NCBI GenBank assembly: GCA_009746045.1
Contig: RPFO01000643.1
Location: 1,054,589-1,118,588, forward strand
DNA length: 64,000 bases
Source: Mesostigma viride
Taxonomy: Eukaryota > Streptophyta > Mesostigmatophyceae > Mesostigmatales > Mesostigmataceae
Reading direction: 5' to 3'
In this document: positions 52,690 to 64,000 of the stretch, piece by piece
Layout: every line of letters begins with the position of its first letter
Position numbering within the stretch: the first letter of the stretch is position 1
The notes under the pieces: generated by a model
What the model was told of the DNA's origin: nothing
Seen by the model: only the letters and a program-made list of their open reading frames with translations
Databases searched by the model: none
Position numbers and translations under genes: made by a program

Positions 52690-54539
52690 GCGGGATACCT
52701 AGGTCATCAGTTAGGCATAAGAGGTCATCTGGTATACATAAGACTGGCTACCTATGCAGCCGCCATCGCTTCGCAAGGCAACCACCAAACGGTTATGGTG
52801 ACCAATACAGTGACCAAGGGGTACCATTCTTTAGCTTCGGCAGGCAACCATCGAAGGGTTACAGTGACCAGGGGGTGCCACTCTTTAGCTACGCAAGGCA
52901 GCCATCCCCGCATAGGGTAGATTCCAATGTCATCATGTTAGCCTGCAATGATGTGCTGGCTTGGCTGGATGAACCGCCTGGCAGTCAGATCTTGAGCAAC
53001 ACACAGATCTGGGTCGCAGGCTGTGCGTGGATCAGGGATGATGCACCAAAAACTACAAGCGAATCAACGCTGGTCCACGACAGCCAAACATCTAAATCTG
53101 TCTTCTGCTCCTGAAGCAATTGAGCTCAAGCAATTGCTATCCTCGTAAATACTCGCTCTCGTGGGAGCTCTTCGTAGCATCACATCTCCACAACATCCCA
53201 TTCTGGTTTGGAAAACGCTTGTGGAAATTCTCCACGTAGTGCCATCAACTTGGTGGCGAGGCTATGCCTTTCGGGGGGTCTCATGCAACATGAATTGGTC
53301 CTTCCCATCCGTCCGTGCATGAACGTTCTTTCTTTCTACCAAAAATGCGTTGCCGCAAATCATTACTGAGTTTTATGTCGTGCTCACCATTCGCCGATCT
53401 ATGGCCACACACTACCTGTGTTAGCACCGACTTGATTAACACAAATGGCTGTCTCTGGCAAGTCAGTATCCTGGGCTGTGCGCTAAAAGTAGCCGATCGC
53501 CCTAATGCTTGCAGGTTATTGGTATCGGATTTACCAAAAACCTGCGTGGCACATTCCCCCTTGCCAACTGCCATCGACGCATTTCCCCCTGAATTTGCCT
53601 ACCGAGCTGCAAGATCAACAACTCTTGTCCACCCAGAGTTCCAGCGGAAAGCGATTCCGAGCTAGACAACACCCTCTAAACAACGTCAAGGCGATGCTGA
53701 ATTGTGAAACGGACTGCGCATGCGCAAATTAGCCGGAATTCCAAGAGAGCCTATACACCAACGAACCATCGATGTCATGTAGGACTCCAGACACTTTTCA
53801 AGGTCGCCAGAGCCAAAATGCAGCGCGGCGCGTTCAGCAGCAGTGGCTGCAATGAGCTGGGCTTCCAAGGCCCTGGATTTGACCATTTCAATCAGCTGCC
53901 ACCAAATGCTCTACCTTCTTAAATGTCAATAACACTATTATAAGATGCAACTATGCCCAACGGATGCCGCTAAGTAGATTTGACGCAACCGAAAGGCGGG
54001 AAAAATACGTGCAGATATGCGTGCATGGACCCTAGATGCTGCGGGAAGCCAAGCTATCCAAAGGAAGCATGGCATGCAACGCCCTTCCGAGAGGGCGTCA
54101 CCATTCACAATACGTACTTGTCGAATACAGGACAATTTATGCCGAAACGATCTACTAATCCATTACATATTCCGCTTGTGTTGTAAACATCCTGGGTGTA
54201 GCTGAGTACGTGATCGGCTGTCTCTTATATCAACTGGCTGCCATCGCCGATCTCGTTAAAAAGTTATAGGTATTTCGTAGCACGTCTTGCAGCTTCAACC
54301 CGCGCAAAATGGTCGTGCGCCGCGTGGCTTAGCCTCATTGGCGCCAAGATTGCTGCGCTTTGTTGGTACAGCCGCTCACGTCATAGTTTATGCCGAGTGA
54401 GTCTCAGTGCGAGTCGTTGACAGTACACTAACTTATGGCGTGAATGGCTTTTGCCTACGGCTTATAGCAGAAGGGCTTATACCTGCAGTTGGCGCTCGAC
54501 AATCACTGAACGTAGTGCCCTACCTATATACAACCCTAA
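52690..54539. other. No firm gene; one candidate exon
   Basis: Apart from the candidate at 53795-53870, short open frames only. 52720-52900 holds loose repeats around GTTACAGTGACCAGGGGGTG and CTTTAGCTTCGGCAGGCAAC. Confidence 0.4.
53795..53870 (-). CDS. Candidate upstream exon of the RING gene
   Basis: Minus strand after a CCCAG acceptor reads LIAATAAERAALHFGSGDLE K, then CLESYMTS. The pattern (A..A..AE.A...F..GDLEK.LE.Y) looks like an MIT/TPR helix pair. No convincing donor settles its end. Could be chance. Confidence 0.25.
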
Positions 54540-54592
54540 TTAATTATTTCTTTAATTAATTAATTTGCACGTAGACTGCGTCACGTGCCATA
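54540..54592 (-). repeat. Solo LINE family A 3' end
   Basis: TTAATTAATTAATTTGCACG followed by TAGACTGCGTCACGTG: tail and hairpin in minus orientation without coding sequence. Confidence 0.75.
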
Positions 54593-55354
54593 GGCAGCTT
54601 GCAAACAACGTATTTTATAGTAGCGCCGTTGTTACCTACTTTTTCTCGCAATCCCGGCAGAAGAGGCAATCCTTGATCATTCCACCACCGCTCATAAAGG
54701 ATAGCAAATTTAGACGGATGCGAGGCGAGCTAATGAATGATGATGCTACCCTCTTCTGGATTACTATCGGATAGTAAAGGCATAATTTGGATTTCGGCGC
54801 GAGCGTGGTCGGTCAAGACACAGGGCGCCCTTCCATTGGCCTGAGAGTACTTCTATATACCGTTGTTTCGGCCCACGTGCCTCGCGGCGCCAGTGGTATT
54901 GGAGGTTCCGCAACCAGTGAGCTCGACACGCGTGGAGTCAGGCATGCGTGTAGCCGCACGGCCGGTCAAGGATGCCTGGGACGTGCCTAGCTAGACCCTG
55001 CATCCCGTGTCTGCTACCCATCCATCCTGCGATGGAGAGGTAGACACACGGGTTTGAACGAAAATACCCACCGTCGTGGCTGGAGCCGAGGCTCGGATGT
55101 CAACCCGTGATATAATCCCCGATTCCCCGTTGAACCTATGTAGATTTGAGAGGTGCGGGCGTACAGGTGCTTGCACCCAGTCAAACTGGGCAGCCAGCAC
55201 TGCATGTCGGGAATTAGATGCCTACTACTATGCCTACTATGCATGCCTAACTCTCAGCCAAATGAGCCGATATGGTCTCCAAGGCTGGTCCGTGGAAATT
55301 ATTTGTGAAAGTGCCGGCCAGGTGGCACGACACCTGGCCGTGCGCGGGCGTGCC
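54593..55354. other. No gene recognised
   Basis: The frame at 55076 onward (+) runs into the HTTM-like sequence but its first 90 residues resemble nothing known to me. Confidence 0.4.
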
Positions 55355-56461
55355 ACGATCTCGCTCGACCTTCGTGCACTCGCCACCTGGCGTGTCCTCG
55401 GCGGCAATGATGTTCCTCGCGTACGAGTGCTGGATGTGGGCCGATGGCCTGCACTTGCTCTTCCACACGAGTCAGGGCACGGGGCCATCATTGCCCCTAT
55501 TGACGCCGCCCCCCCCCCCCCCCGACATCCGGCATAATTCTGGCATCCATAAGAATGGTGGCTCCCACAACACCGCTCTCACCTTGGACCACACGGCCGA
55601 GCGCGCCCTCCACTCCGACGGTCGCCTTTTACCGCGGCCCGTATTGGAATTCTGGACAGCTAGTAGGCGGCCCTCCTGGCCACGTACCAGCTGCTATCCG
55701 CCATCCTGCTCGCGCTCGGCCTGCACACCCGCGCGGCTAGCGTCGCCTCCTTCCTACTTCACTGGGCCACCGTCGGGCGCGCCCCCTGGGTGATGTGCGG
55801 CAGCGACCGCATCGTCCAGATGCTGCTGCTGTGGACCAGGTTCCTCCCTGTGGGACGCCGGGGGTCCCTGGCCGCGCTTCGGTACACCCCGCATCGAGCC
55901 GGGGGGGGGTCTCCTGCGTGGAGGGGCATGCAGGGGTGCCACACGGCGCCCCTATTAATTGTCCGCCCCCGGCGCGAAGGCAGGGGACCAGGGGGCCACG
56001 AAGGCGTCGGGAGGCCACATGGTGGGGGCGTCAGCTCCGCTCTTAGAGCCCCGCAGAACCCTGGCAACCCCTCCGGGTTGCCGCGCAAGGCGAGCACCCA
56101 GGCCGCGGGATCCCAACAACATTCGGGAGCAGGCACCCTGGGGCGTGGCACACGCGCGAATGCCAGCACGGCCAGGGGCGATGGGGACGTCAAGGACTGG
56201 GACTGGCATCCCTTTCCCCATGTTTTGTGCTGGAGTGTGGCCACGGCTGGCATTGATCACCCTGCAGGTGGCGCTGGTCTACGTACTCGTCGTTGCCCAC
56301 CGGTTCCGGTTGCACCCTTGAGTTGGCACATGCCCGAGTGGACGCCACCCGAGCTCTCTGCGCTTTATTATGCTGGCAACTACGTGCACATCGTGCGGCC
56401 GCGGCGGCCGGTACATAAGCTATTGCTCGGGCTGCCCCGTGCTGTGCTGCGCAGGATGTAA
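55355..56461 (+). pseudogene. HTTM-domain membrane protein (gamma-carboxylase-like), broken
   Basis: Family: horizontally transferred transmembrane (HTTM) domain, shared with vitamin K-dependent gamma-carboxylases. Matches in order: ISLDLRALATWRVLGG (55.36 kb; family DLRSLALFRI), VLDVGRWPALALPHESGHG (55.43 kb), LLSAILLALGLHTRAASVAS with LLHWATVGRAPWVMCGSDRI and VQMLLLWTRFLPVGRR (55.69-55.86 kb; family LxLGxRTR, RNPWxxxGGD, LLFWxxFLPxGxR), VALVYVLVVAHRF after a CTGCAG acceptor-like site (56.27 kb), and PEWTPPELSALYYAGNYVHI (56.33 kb; family W..G.A.YYA). Blocks lie in different frames: a poly-C run at 55509, and at least two further shifts. Introns explain at most some of them. The last codons run into the inverted-repeat element at 56448. 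Truncated pseudogene most likely. Confidence 0.65.
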
Positions 56462-57000
56462 GAATACGCGTTAACCTTGCATGGCCAAAAGGTTTGCGCA
56501 TAAAAAGTATAAGCATTAGCTTGTACAACTTAGGATCGACCGACGCGCACGAAAGGCATGGGTTCGAAAACCTCGTGGGGACAGTGCCGAGCAGGGATTA
56601 TTATTTGGGAGGATCCGCCGGGGCACCGGTCGGACCTAATTAATCGCCTCGCGAGGTAGATATACGAACCTTCCCTATCGAATCAGTATAATTCGATATC
56701 GAATTAGTGGTTCGATGCGGAAGTATAAAGCCCTATAGTTAGGGACCCACTTAAGATTTCGCCTAATTAATCGCCTCGCGAGGTAGATATACGAACCTTC
56801 CCTATCGAATCAGTATAATTCGATATCGAATTAGTTAGTGATTCGATGCGGAAGTATAAAGCCCTATAGTTAGGGAGCCGCTTAAGATTTCGCCCCCAAT
56901 CAATGCGCAAGGTTTTAAGTTGTACAAGCTAACTAATTCTTATACTTTTTAAGTGCAAACCTCTTGGCTAAGGTTAACGCATATTATTACATCCTGCGCA
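56448..57000. mobile_element. MITE-like element with about 70-bp terminal inverted repeats
   Basis: TGCGCAGGATGTAAGAATAC..GCGTTAACC..AAGTATAAGCATTAGCTTGT at the left is inverted at the right (56925-57000). Between them two 128-bp direct repeats (56636-56763, 56764-56895) carrying the dyads CCTCGCGAGG and AATTCGATATCGAATT, and a box-B-like GGGTTCGAAAACC at 56561. No coding sequence. Confidence 0.85.
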
Positions 57001-57145
57001 GGATGTAAGAATATGCGTTAACCTAATGGCCAAAAGGTTCAAATGCGCATAAAAAGTATAAGCATTAGTTTCTACAACTACTTTTTATGCGCGCAAACCT
57101 TTTTGCTACGGCTAACGCATAGACTTACATCCTAGCTGCGCAGGA
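56995..57145. mobile_element. Second, compact inverted-repeat element
   Basis: Shares its left TGCGCAGGATGTAA with the right end of the previous element and has nearly only inverted arms (56995-57068 and 57074-57145), about 150 bp. Confidence 0.8.
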
Positions 57146-57570
57146 TGTAAGTCTATGCGTTAACCGTAGCAAAAAGGTTTGCGCATAAAAAGTATAAGCA
57201 GTAGCTTGTACGTATTAAAAATATAATTACTTACAGCAGAGTGAAATCACTCAAACCAAAGCAAACGCCCAGCTATAAACCTATATACAGAGCCATGTCA
57301 AAGCTCTATACTACGATAAGACCAATGGAAACGCCCAACGGGAGGAACCTAATAGCCCTGCTGCACCGCAAAATCAGCCCGCGTATGGCGGAGCATGATG
57401 TCAGCCGTGGCCCGAGTCAGCGCCACCGACAAGCGCTGACGCCAATATGACGTCCAGGTCCGCGCCGACCATGGGGCCCGCTGGCCCTCCCGAGGTCCAG
57501 CCGGTCCTCCCGGAGCCGGCAACACTCCTTGAAAAGGCGGAGGCTTGTACATATACAACTACCTGCGCGG
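57138..57570. mobile_element. Third inverted-repeat unit, interrupted by a LINE
   Basis: GCGCAGGATGTAAGTCTATG..AAGTATAAGCAGTAGCTTGTAC to 57211, then the LINE, then CTTGTACATATACAACTACC from 57544. Confidence 0.7.
57212..57543 (-). mobile_element. RLE-type LINE, 332-bp 5'-truncated copy
   Basis: Flanked by CTTGTAC at 57205-57211 and 57544-57550. Minus strand starts within CRLRED..and ends at the 3' terminus GCTGTAAGTAATTATATTTT. It provides the empty site (TTCAAGGAGTGTTGCC) for the 7.37 kb element. Confidence 0.9.
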
Positions 57571-57954
57571 CCAGGGCGTCGGTTTGGGCGTTGATGGCTT
57601 CGAGCTTAACTTGACCGGAACAGGCCGCACAATTGCCCTCCATGCACCTGATTTAGGCGAGAGACAAGTGCAGCATGCGCCTCAGATGCCTGCGCCGCGG
57701 TCTGCAGTGTGCACATGCCGTGAACTCAGAGGTTGGAGCTTAATTGTGGGCCACCTTGGTTTCCACATTGAAGACCTGGGCCTCCACTTAATTGGCGTGT
57801 TGAGCGTCGTGTTCAGCCAGATCAGCTTCTTGGCCAGCGGCCTGCAGGTCACATGCTCCTCCAACACTACTACGCGGATGTCGTACGTCCTTGCAGAGGG
57901 AGGGAGCCGGGTTGTGGATGCCAGATGTGGATTAGGATCGGCCTAGCTGTCTAG
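57571..57954. other. No gene recognised
   Basis: Open frames on both strands (57545-57946 +) without resemblance to known families. Confidence 0.4.
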
Positions 57955-58440
57955 CAAGATGTCTGTGGGGTTGTTTCATGGAAGTTGGCTGTTCAGCTGG
58001 CTACCAAAATAAGGGAACCCAGTCTGAGAGATTTATCGCTCTTAATTGCTGCTACGTACGTAAAGAGTCGTTTCTTGCGATGGCTAGCAAGATGTGGATT
58101 GGGATCAACCTAGCTGGCCAGGCTCGAGATGTCTGCGTGTTTGTTACATGCATGGAAGTTCGGGCTGTTGAGCTGGCTACCGAAACGTGGGGACCCAGAG
58201 ATTTTTATCGCTCTTGCTGCTTCGTACGTAAAGAGTCGACTTCATATGCGATGGCTAGCAAGATGTTGATTGGGATCGACCTAGCTGGCCAGCGAGATGT
58301 CTGCTGGTTGTTTCATGGAAGTTGGCTTTTGAGCTGGCCACCGAAACATGGGGACCCAGAGAGTTTTATTATCGCTTTTTCCGCCACGTAAAGAGTCGTT
58401 TCTTGCGATATGCTGGCACAGACAAGTCTTCGCCCGGCCA
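57955..58440. repeat. About 170-bp tandem repeat, nearly three copies
   Basis: GATGTCTG..GTTTCATGGAAGTTGG, GCTGGCTACCRAAA and GTAAAGAGTCG recur at about 170-base spacing (57958, 58130, 58300). Confidence 0.9.
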
Positions 58441-58529
58441 GCTAGCTAACCGTGTCGTCGCCGTGGATGCGCTGTTTAGTTGGTCAGCCGGGATTGTTTT
58501 TTCGTTCATTTTGGCGTAGTGATCTGCAT

Positions 58530-59142
58530 GCCAGCCCCCCACCACACCCATCCACGCATGCCACGCATCCACCACACGGCCATCCACCGCATGCCACGCA
58601 TCCACCACACCTGCACGCACACATGCCAGCCCCCCCCACACACCGGCATCCACGCATGCCAGCCCCCCATGCACCACACCCCTCCACGCATGCCAATGAT
58701 CCCCCCACCACACCCATCCACGCATGCCACGCATCCACCACACCCATCAGTCCACGCAAAGCCAGCCCCCCACCCCACCCATCCACGCATGCCAGCCCCC
58801 GGCCCGGCACCACACCCATCCATGCACTGATGCCACCGCCGGCGCATCCACCCCCGGCACCCATCCACCCATGCCAGCCCCCCACCACCCCACCCCGCAT
58901 CCACGCATGCCAGCCCCCCATGCATGCACCACACCCCTCCACGCATGCCATGGCCCCCCTCCACACCCATCCACGCATGCCACGCATCCACCACACCCAG
59001 CCACGCATGCCACCCCCCTACCACAACCACGCATGCATGCCAGCCCCCCGGCCCGCCCCACCACCCATCCACGCATGCAAGCCCCCCACCACCCCCATGA
59101 TTCCACGCATGCCATGCATCCACCACACCCATCCACGCATGC
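58530..59142. repeat. CACACCCATCCACGCATGCC minisatellite, left part
   Basis: Irregular units of about 30 bp (CCCATCCACGCATGCCAGCC CCCCACCA). Continues after the LINE at 59981-60222. Confidence 0.95.
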
Positions 59143-59980
59143 TCCCCAGCTGCGAGGTTGATGTGGACCATCGCAATGATCTCCCTCGCGTGGCACGCTT
59201 TACATACGCCAGTACCGGGCCCTGTGGCGCAAGCCCCTGGGCAAGATCGAGAAACAGGACCTGTTCAAGGTCCTCGTCCTTCCTGTTCTCACGTACGTAT
59301 GTATGGGGCCGAGACGTGGACCCTCACCGCCGACCGGCCTGGCCCGCAAGCTGGACGGCGTGGTCACCAACATGCTGCGGTCCATTTTCAGAGTAGGATA
59401 TGCTGCTCATGTCCGCCGGCAATGAGGACCTGTACCAGGGCATGCCATATATCACCAGCACCATTAAGCAGCGACGCCTGCAGCTAGTAGGGCACCTAGC
59501 TCGCACCAACCAGGTAGACACCTCACGTGGCCCCCCCGCAGGACTGCGACCAGCTCAGCATGGCCGGCACCTCCTGACGTGGGCCGGGCCCAGTGATGTT
59601 AGACGCCGCAAGGCCCGCACCTTCAAAGAACAGCTAGTAGAGGACATGGGGGGCCTAGGCCTCTCCGTGATTTGGAAAAAGATGCATGGACAAGGCCAAG
59701 TACGTGGGCCCAGGTCATAGAAGACAACGATCGAGCCCCCCCCATTGGGGAAGCGCCCGCGTGTGCAAACCCGTGGGAGGCACGCCAGACAGCTCCCCTA
59801 GGGCAGCGTGCAGCTGTCTAGATAGATGTTGTAGTTAGTAGAATGCTGTTAGATAGATGTCGTAGGTAGCTGCTGTAGATAGATTAGACCGGTAGGACTG
59901 TTTGCACCCATCCATCCATCCATCGGGGTTAATGCTCCGTGACTCCCCAACGGGAGCACGAGTCTAATTAATTAATTAAT
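59143..59980 (+). mobile_element. LINE (family B relative) inserted in the minisatellite
   Basis: CCACGCATGC borders it on both sides (59133-59142, 59981-59990); as this string is also part of the satellite unit, the duplication is likely but not proven. Coding pieces: LFKVLVLPVLTY, KLDGVVTNMLRSIFRVG, EDLYQGMPYITSTIKQRRLQ, LVGHLARTNQVDTS, several frames. 3' end has GACTCCCCAACGGGAGCACG stem and TTAA tail. Confidence 0.87.
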
Positions 59981-60222
59981 CCACGCATGCCAGCCCCCCA
60001 GCACACCCATTTACGCATGCCAGCCCCCCACCACACGTACCATGCACGCATGCCACGCATCCCGACCCCACCCATACGCGCATGCATGCCAGCCCCCCAC
60101 CCCCGCACCCATTCACGCATGCATACCAGCCCGGCCCCCACCACAGTGACCACACCCTGCTGATCCACGCACGCCAGCCCCCCACCACACCCATCCACGC
60201 ATGCCAGCCCCCCGCTAGTACA
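59981..60222. repeat. CACACCCATCCACGCATGCC minisatellite, right part
   Basis: Same unit as 58530-59142. Confidence 0.93.
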
Positions 60223-62176
60223 CCTTGCATGCCCCAACCAAGAGGATTTGGCTACAAGCCATAAACGTTTGGCCATGCAATTACATTCTTCATCCAAGCA
60301 AAATGCAGCCTTTCCAAACTCAACTCACTCATTAGGCCAGGCGTGCATGCTCTACTTGCCGATAACCATGAATAAACTTGTGTACCACTTCATTCCATGC
60401 GCCGGTAGATGGCACTGTCTCATCTATCTGTCATCCCCGGCTCCCATTCTCCATCCTCTCTCCCTCACCCTCTCCCTCTTCCTCATCCCCCTCCTCCTTC
60501 CCCTCCCATTCTCCCTCCCCCTCCCATTCTCCCTCCCCCTCTCCCTCCCCCTCTCCCTCCTCCTCCCACTCTTCCTCCTCCTCCCCCTCCTCCTCCCCGC
60601 CTTCGCTGTCACTCTGCATGCACAGCAGCCGGGGACGGCATCCTTCATGTGGGTGCCATCACCTGCCTTCACGGTCAGTGCCACCGGCCTCCTGAGGAAA
60701 GAAGCGGGTGCGGCCAAATCGGCCTCGACTGCATGGGTGTGGGCAGCCGTACACGAACTCCGTCACGGCCTCCGCCAGGGCATGATAGCCGTCCTCATAC
60801 TGCCATCAGCCCACATTGCCTTGATGAGCAGGTGACCTCCCCTTTCCTGAACCTTAGTGACCCAGCCATGAAAGCACTCCCTCTTCCTCGCTGTCCCCGG
60901 AAACAGGGCACACATGCGCATCCCGATAAGCGCACGTGCTCCATGCTCGGCAAAGTAGGCATATTGCAGTCATCCTTTGCAGCAGCTCTGGCGGCGGTGG
61001 CAGTCTTGTAATGCTCGAAGTCAATCTGCACGGGTGCTCTTTCAATGCCGCCACCGTGCAGGCAGCTGACAGCTTGCTGGTCATGCACTGATATCAGCTC
61101 AGGCTGGTGCACCTCTGCGGTACCGCCCACTGTCCGGTGCTGCAGGTGTACATCAGCAATGGGGACCGTCATCCCTGAGCTGCCGCCACCTAATGTCACT
61201 CTAGAAAACTGGCCAGTCCACGACGGTGCGTAGTAAGGAGAGGCGACAATTCTGTCACGCTCCGTGCGATCGCCTTCCAGATCAAGGACCTTCACTGAGC
61301 ACGTGTGGTGCCCACAGCATTCCCTGCCTGCAGGTGACGGCTGGGTTAACAACGGAAGGTCGCCGCGTCGTATGAGGCTTCCATTCACCTTGAAGGTGTG
61401 CCTGCCGGAAACCAGTGTGCGCAAAGCGGGCGTTGCCGTTGATGTGCTCCCTCGCGCAGCGGGAGCACATGCGCGGTTGATCTGCGCTTGAATCTCGCGG
61501 GCAGGGCAAGCGACGTGTGAGATGACTTGGTTTATGGGCAGCCTTTGGTTTGCACATTAGTAATGAGGATTTGTACGCTGATTTTCCCTACGTTTCCCAC
61601 ATTATTAGGCACAGGCTCCTGGGCCTAGCCGGGCACCTGGCCCGCACAGATCAGGTAGACACATCAGATCGACTAGCTGGCACCAAGCCCGCCCAGCCTG
61701 GGCGATATGTCCTCACCTGGCGTGCCCCAGGCCGCGCGCGGCAGGGCCGCTACCCGTGGACTTTTCGTGATAGACTCGGCATGGGCATGCGCTACACTAG
61801 ACGTGGCGGGCTCACACCCGGGCAGCCTCCTGGTTTGTCTGTAATATGGAGGCAGATGGTACGCAAGGATAGATGGCAAGTAGTGATGAAGGAGACCACC
61901 CCCAAGTCTGTGGGGGCTCCGCGTGCATGTGACCGCGTATGGCATTCATAGCGATTCGGGCCGCGGTGCCCACCACCCTGTAACTAGGACCTAGATAGCT
62001 TACACCATCCATTCCATCCCATGTTCCCCTCCCACTGAGGACTTATGCACGTGACGCAGTCACATGTCTATTAATTAATTAATTAATGGGCAGCCTCAGT
62101 GCCCGCACGTGTTGCCCGCACAACCTACTGGTCGCCTGCAGATCGCAGCGGCAAGGGTACCGCGTTGTTCACTTGC
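60212..62176 (-). pseudogene. Partial copy of the unrecognised 15.4 kb gene, split by a LINE
   Basis: Minus strand 61533-60212 plus 62176-62097 match 16258-17643. Shows SGRHTFKVNGSLIRRG, VKVLDLEGDRTERD, SPYYAPSWTGQFSRVTLGG, the YKTATAARAAAKDDCN segment and the acidic tail (SDSEGGEEE). It lacks the first 270 codons and has frame changes, so it is a dead or partial copy. The limit at 62176 corresponds to position 16258 of the parent. Confidence 0.85.
61545..62085 (+). mobile_element. LINE family A, 541-bp copy
   Basis: Target duplication ATGGGCAGCCT at 61534-61544 and 62086-62096; the uninterrupted parent reads CTGAGGCTGCCCAT at 16335-16348. Open frame through NEDLYADFPYVSHIIRHR, GLAGHLARTDQVDTSD and WTFRDRLGMGM. 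3' hairpin CACGTGACGCAGTCACATG and TTAA tail. Confidence 0.93.
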
Positions 62177-64000
62177 CGGGGCTATTGGGTCACATATTGC
62201 GTGAGAAAGAAAATCGAGATCAATCTAGAAAGAAAACTAGACAGTGGCAGGTCTATATCTCATTGGAGCTCCTGCCACCTGGGCAGAAAAACTGGACAAA
62301 TCTGGTGCCATTACCGATCCGGATCAGGCCGCAGCGGCCTCAAAAGGTATGGCACGTGCACCCTATAACCTAGGTAACGGCTACCCTTCCATCTCACTAT
62401 AAAGAAACTATGTTCAGAGACCCACGAGTGTACACGTGGCAACGACATATGCGGTTTCCATTCACGATGTACTGTACAAGTCTTGCTGCTGTCAACCCTT
62501 GCTTGGCACGTGCTTCATTGCATGAATGTACCTTTGAAAAAGTGACCGACCTGTGGCTACCGATCAAGGCACAGTCAACTGACTAGCTACTCACAGCTAG
62601 TAGGATAGTGATTCCAGCGCCAGGCAAACGAACAGCAAGGACATTAGCTCTAAAGGTACAGTAATTTCAACATGCATGTCCCATTTGATACCCCCCTATG
62701 GAAATTTATGGCACGAAACGCTGGCAAACTATTCAGCACAAAGATCTAAAACATGTTCCCTTTCAATTGCTTCTCCTTGTCAGTAAGTGGCACATAACGC
62801 ACTCCAAACGCGACGTGTTCCTGCACTGCACCATCCTTCATCTTGTCATAGATTATGAGTTCCTGCACGTTTACAGAAAGGCAGACACGCGTATGTTGCA
62901 ATAAAGAATCAGATGAGTCCACAGAGAAAAAAGGCCATGGAAGTGCGACAGTTGCAAACACATTCATAATGTGAGGCACCAAAAAGGTTTCTTACCCAGG
63001 AGAGGCTACAGAAACGGAGAAGCACACAGAATGGTTCCCTACAAAGTATCAAAGTGACAACTGTCGCAGGCCAGAAATCTGGAAGAATCCGGACCATGGT
63101 AGCTCGAGCCTGCTGTTATCTTATCCGCGTTTGCCAAGTCGTTCAGGATGATGGAAACGAATGGAGGTGGATATGTGTAGCCGTGGACATTAAAAGTTAT
63201 GGGTGGCTAACGTTCATCGAGACCTAGACAGTTTAGCTAAAAACAACCTCGCGTGATCAGGGCAGATGTTCCTAGTGGCCAGGAGTGTCCAGTTGTAAGC
63301 ACCACTGCTGCGATCGCTCCTCCGCCATTTAACACGAGGAATCACCCTCGATAGAGATAAATACCTCTTCTATATTTAGCACGCGGAATCACCCTCAATG
63401 AAGCAACCATCAATAGGGCATGTCAGTCAGCCAGGCCATGCTTCCAAATGTCCAAGAAAAGCTGCACACAGTTCAAAGACAAGTACAAGATACCGCAGCA
63501 CGTTGCAACGGTCGGCAGGAGCTAACAGCCTGCGGCGCAGACAATGCTGCCGGAAAAGAGGCCACGTTGCGGCGACTGGAAAAAACGGTGCACATGATGT
63601 GGAAAATCGCCAAAGGTGAACAGGCACCAGAGTATAAACCAATGTCGGGGCGCATGGTAAACCGAGCAAGCCAGTAGCCGCCTGGCAAGTGAATCCAATC
63701 GCCAGTAGCAAAGATAAAACGCCCCCCCGAGAAACATGATATTACAACAACAATGTAGTGCCCCGGTTGCATCTCCTCCGAAAAGTATTTCCACCAGAAA
63801 AAAATAAACCCAATCCTCACCATCCTCACCATCCTCGTGCCCTCCATTGCTATATATGCTTGCCATGTCAACGCTAGGTGTGAGGTGCATAACCGAGTGG
63901 TTGCTGGGCTTTGGGGTCACTTTGCAAAAGATGAAGTTACTATACTCAATGGCCTTGACCGATTGTCATGTCAAGCTTTACAACCTCACTAGCTGATTCT
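62177..64000. other. No gene recognised
   Basis: Short open frames on both strands (for example 62698-62904 + and 63420-63677 +, the latter with a helical QEKLHTVQRQVQDTAARC) resemble no family known to me. GCGGAATCACCCTC/GAGGAATCACCCTC repeats once at 63338 and 63383. Confidence 0.5.

Noticed and set aside
56530-56590. tRNA gene with GGGTTCGAAAACC
   Set aside because: No cloverleaf around the B-box-like string.

Overview
The window is nuclear DNA of a eukaryote. Two host genes are split by GT-AG introns whose exon phases close exactly, there is a Pol III tRNA gene with a T-run terminator, and non-LTR retrotransposons and DNA transposons make up most of the remainder. High-GC exons, very long hexamer arrays, HTTM-type and kinesin-14-type proteins, and LINEs with APE-type or restriction-like endonucleases together suggest a green alga (Chlorophyta). 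That assignment is inference; no sequence here names the species. The standard genetic code fits all genes.

Layout. 0.5-6.0 kb (+): 3' half of a kinesin-14-like motor gene in six exons. 6.7-10.4 kb (-): an APE-type LINE (family A) cut by a 1.7 kb hAT-like element with 8-bp target duplication. 11.1-13.3 kb: hexamer arrays in a higher-order pattern. 13.96-14.58 kb: a 297-bp-arm palindrome with two divergent reading frames that share their first residues. 15.4-17.4 kb (+): an unrecognised gene present again, in part, at 60.2-62.2 kb. 17.85-18.55 kb: 172-bp satellite. 18.7-20.35 kb (-): a LINE AP-endonuclease segment, head to head with a LINE carrying RT and a restriction-like endonuclease domain (20.35-23.4 kb, +). 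23.5-31.6 kb: a short 5'-truncated copy of that LINE, split by a 7.37 kb element with perfect 30-bp terminal inverted repeats, a 3-bp target duplication, and two long tandem arrays in inverted orientation (Foldback-like). 32.5-44.4 kb: more LINE copies, several with clear target duplications, and a tRNA-Ala(AGC) gene. 45.5-52.5 kb (-): a RING-finger gene with an MIT/TPR-like segment, in five visible exons. 55.3-56.5 kb (+): remains of an HTTM-domain gene. 56.4-57.6 kb: nested inverted-repeat elements. 58-60.2 kb: minisatellite holding a LINE. 60.2-62.2 kb (-): partial copy of the 15.4 kb gene, itself split by a LINE. 62.2-64 kb: nothing recognised.

The host genes are unrelated to one another. 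Their shared feature is that introns next to exon edges hold degenerate tandem copies of the exon edge and its splice site; I see this at six exons in the two genes. This, and the Foldback-like element with mirrored arrays, are the two observations I consider most likely to be new.
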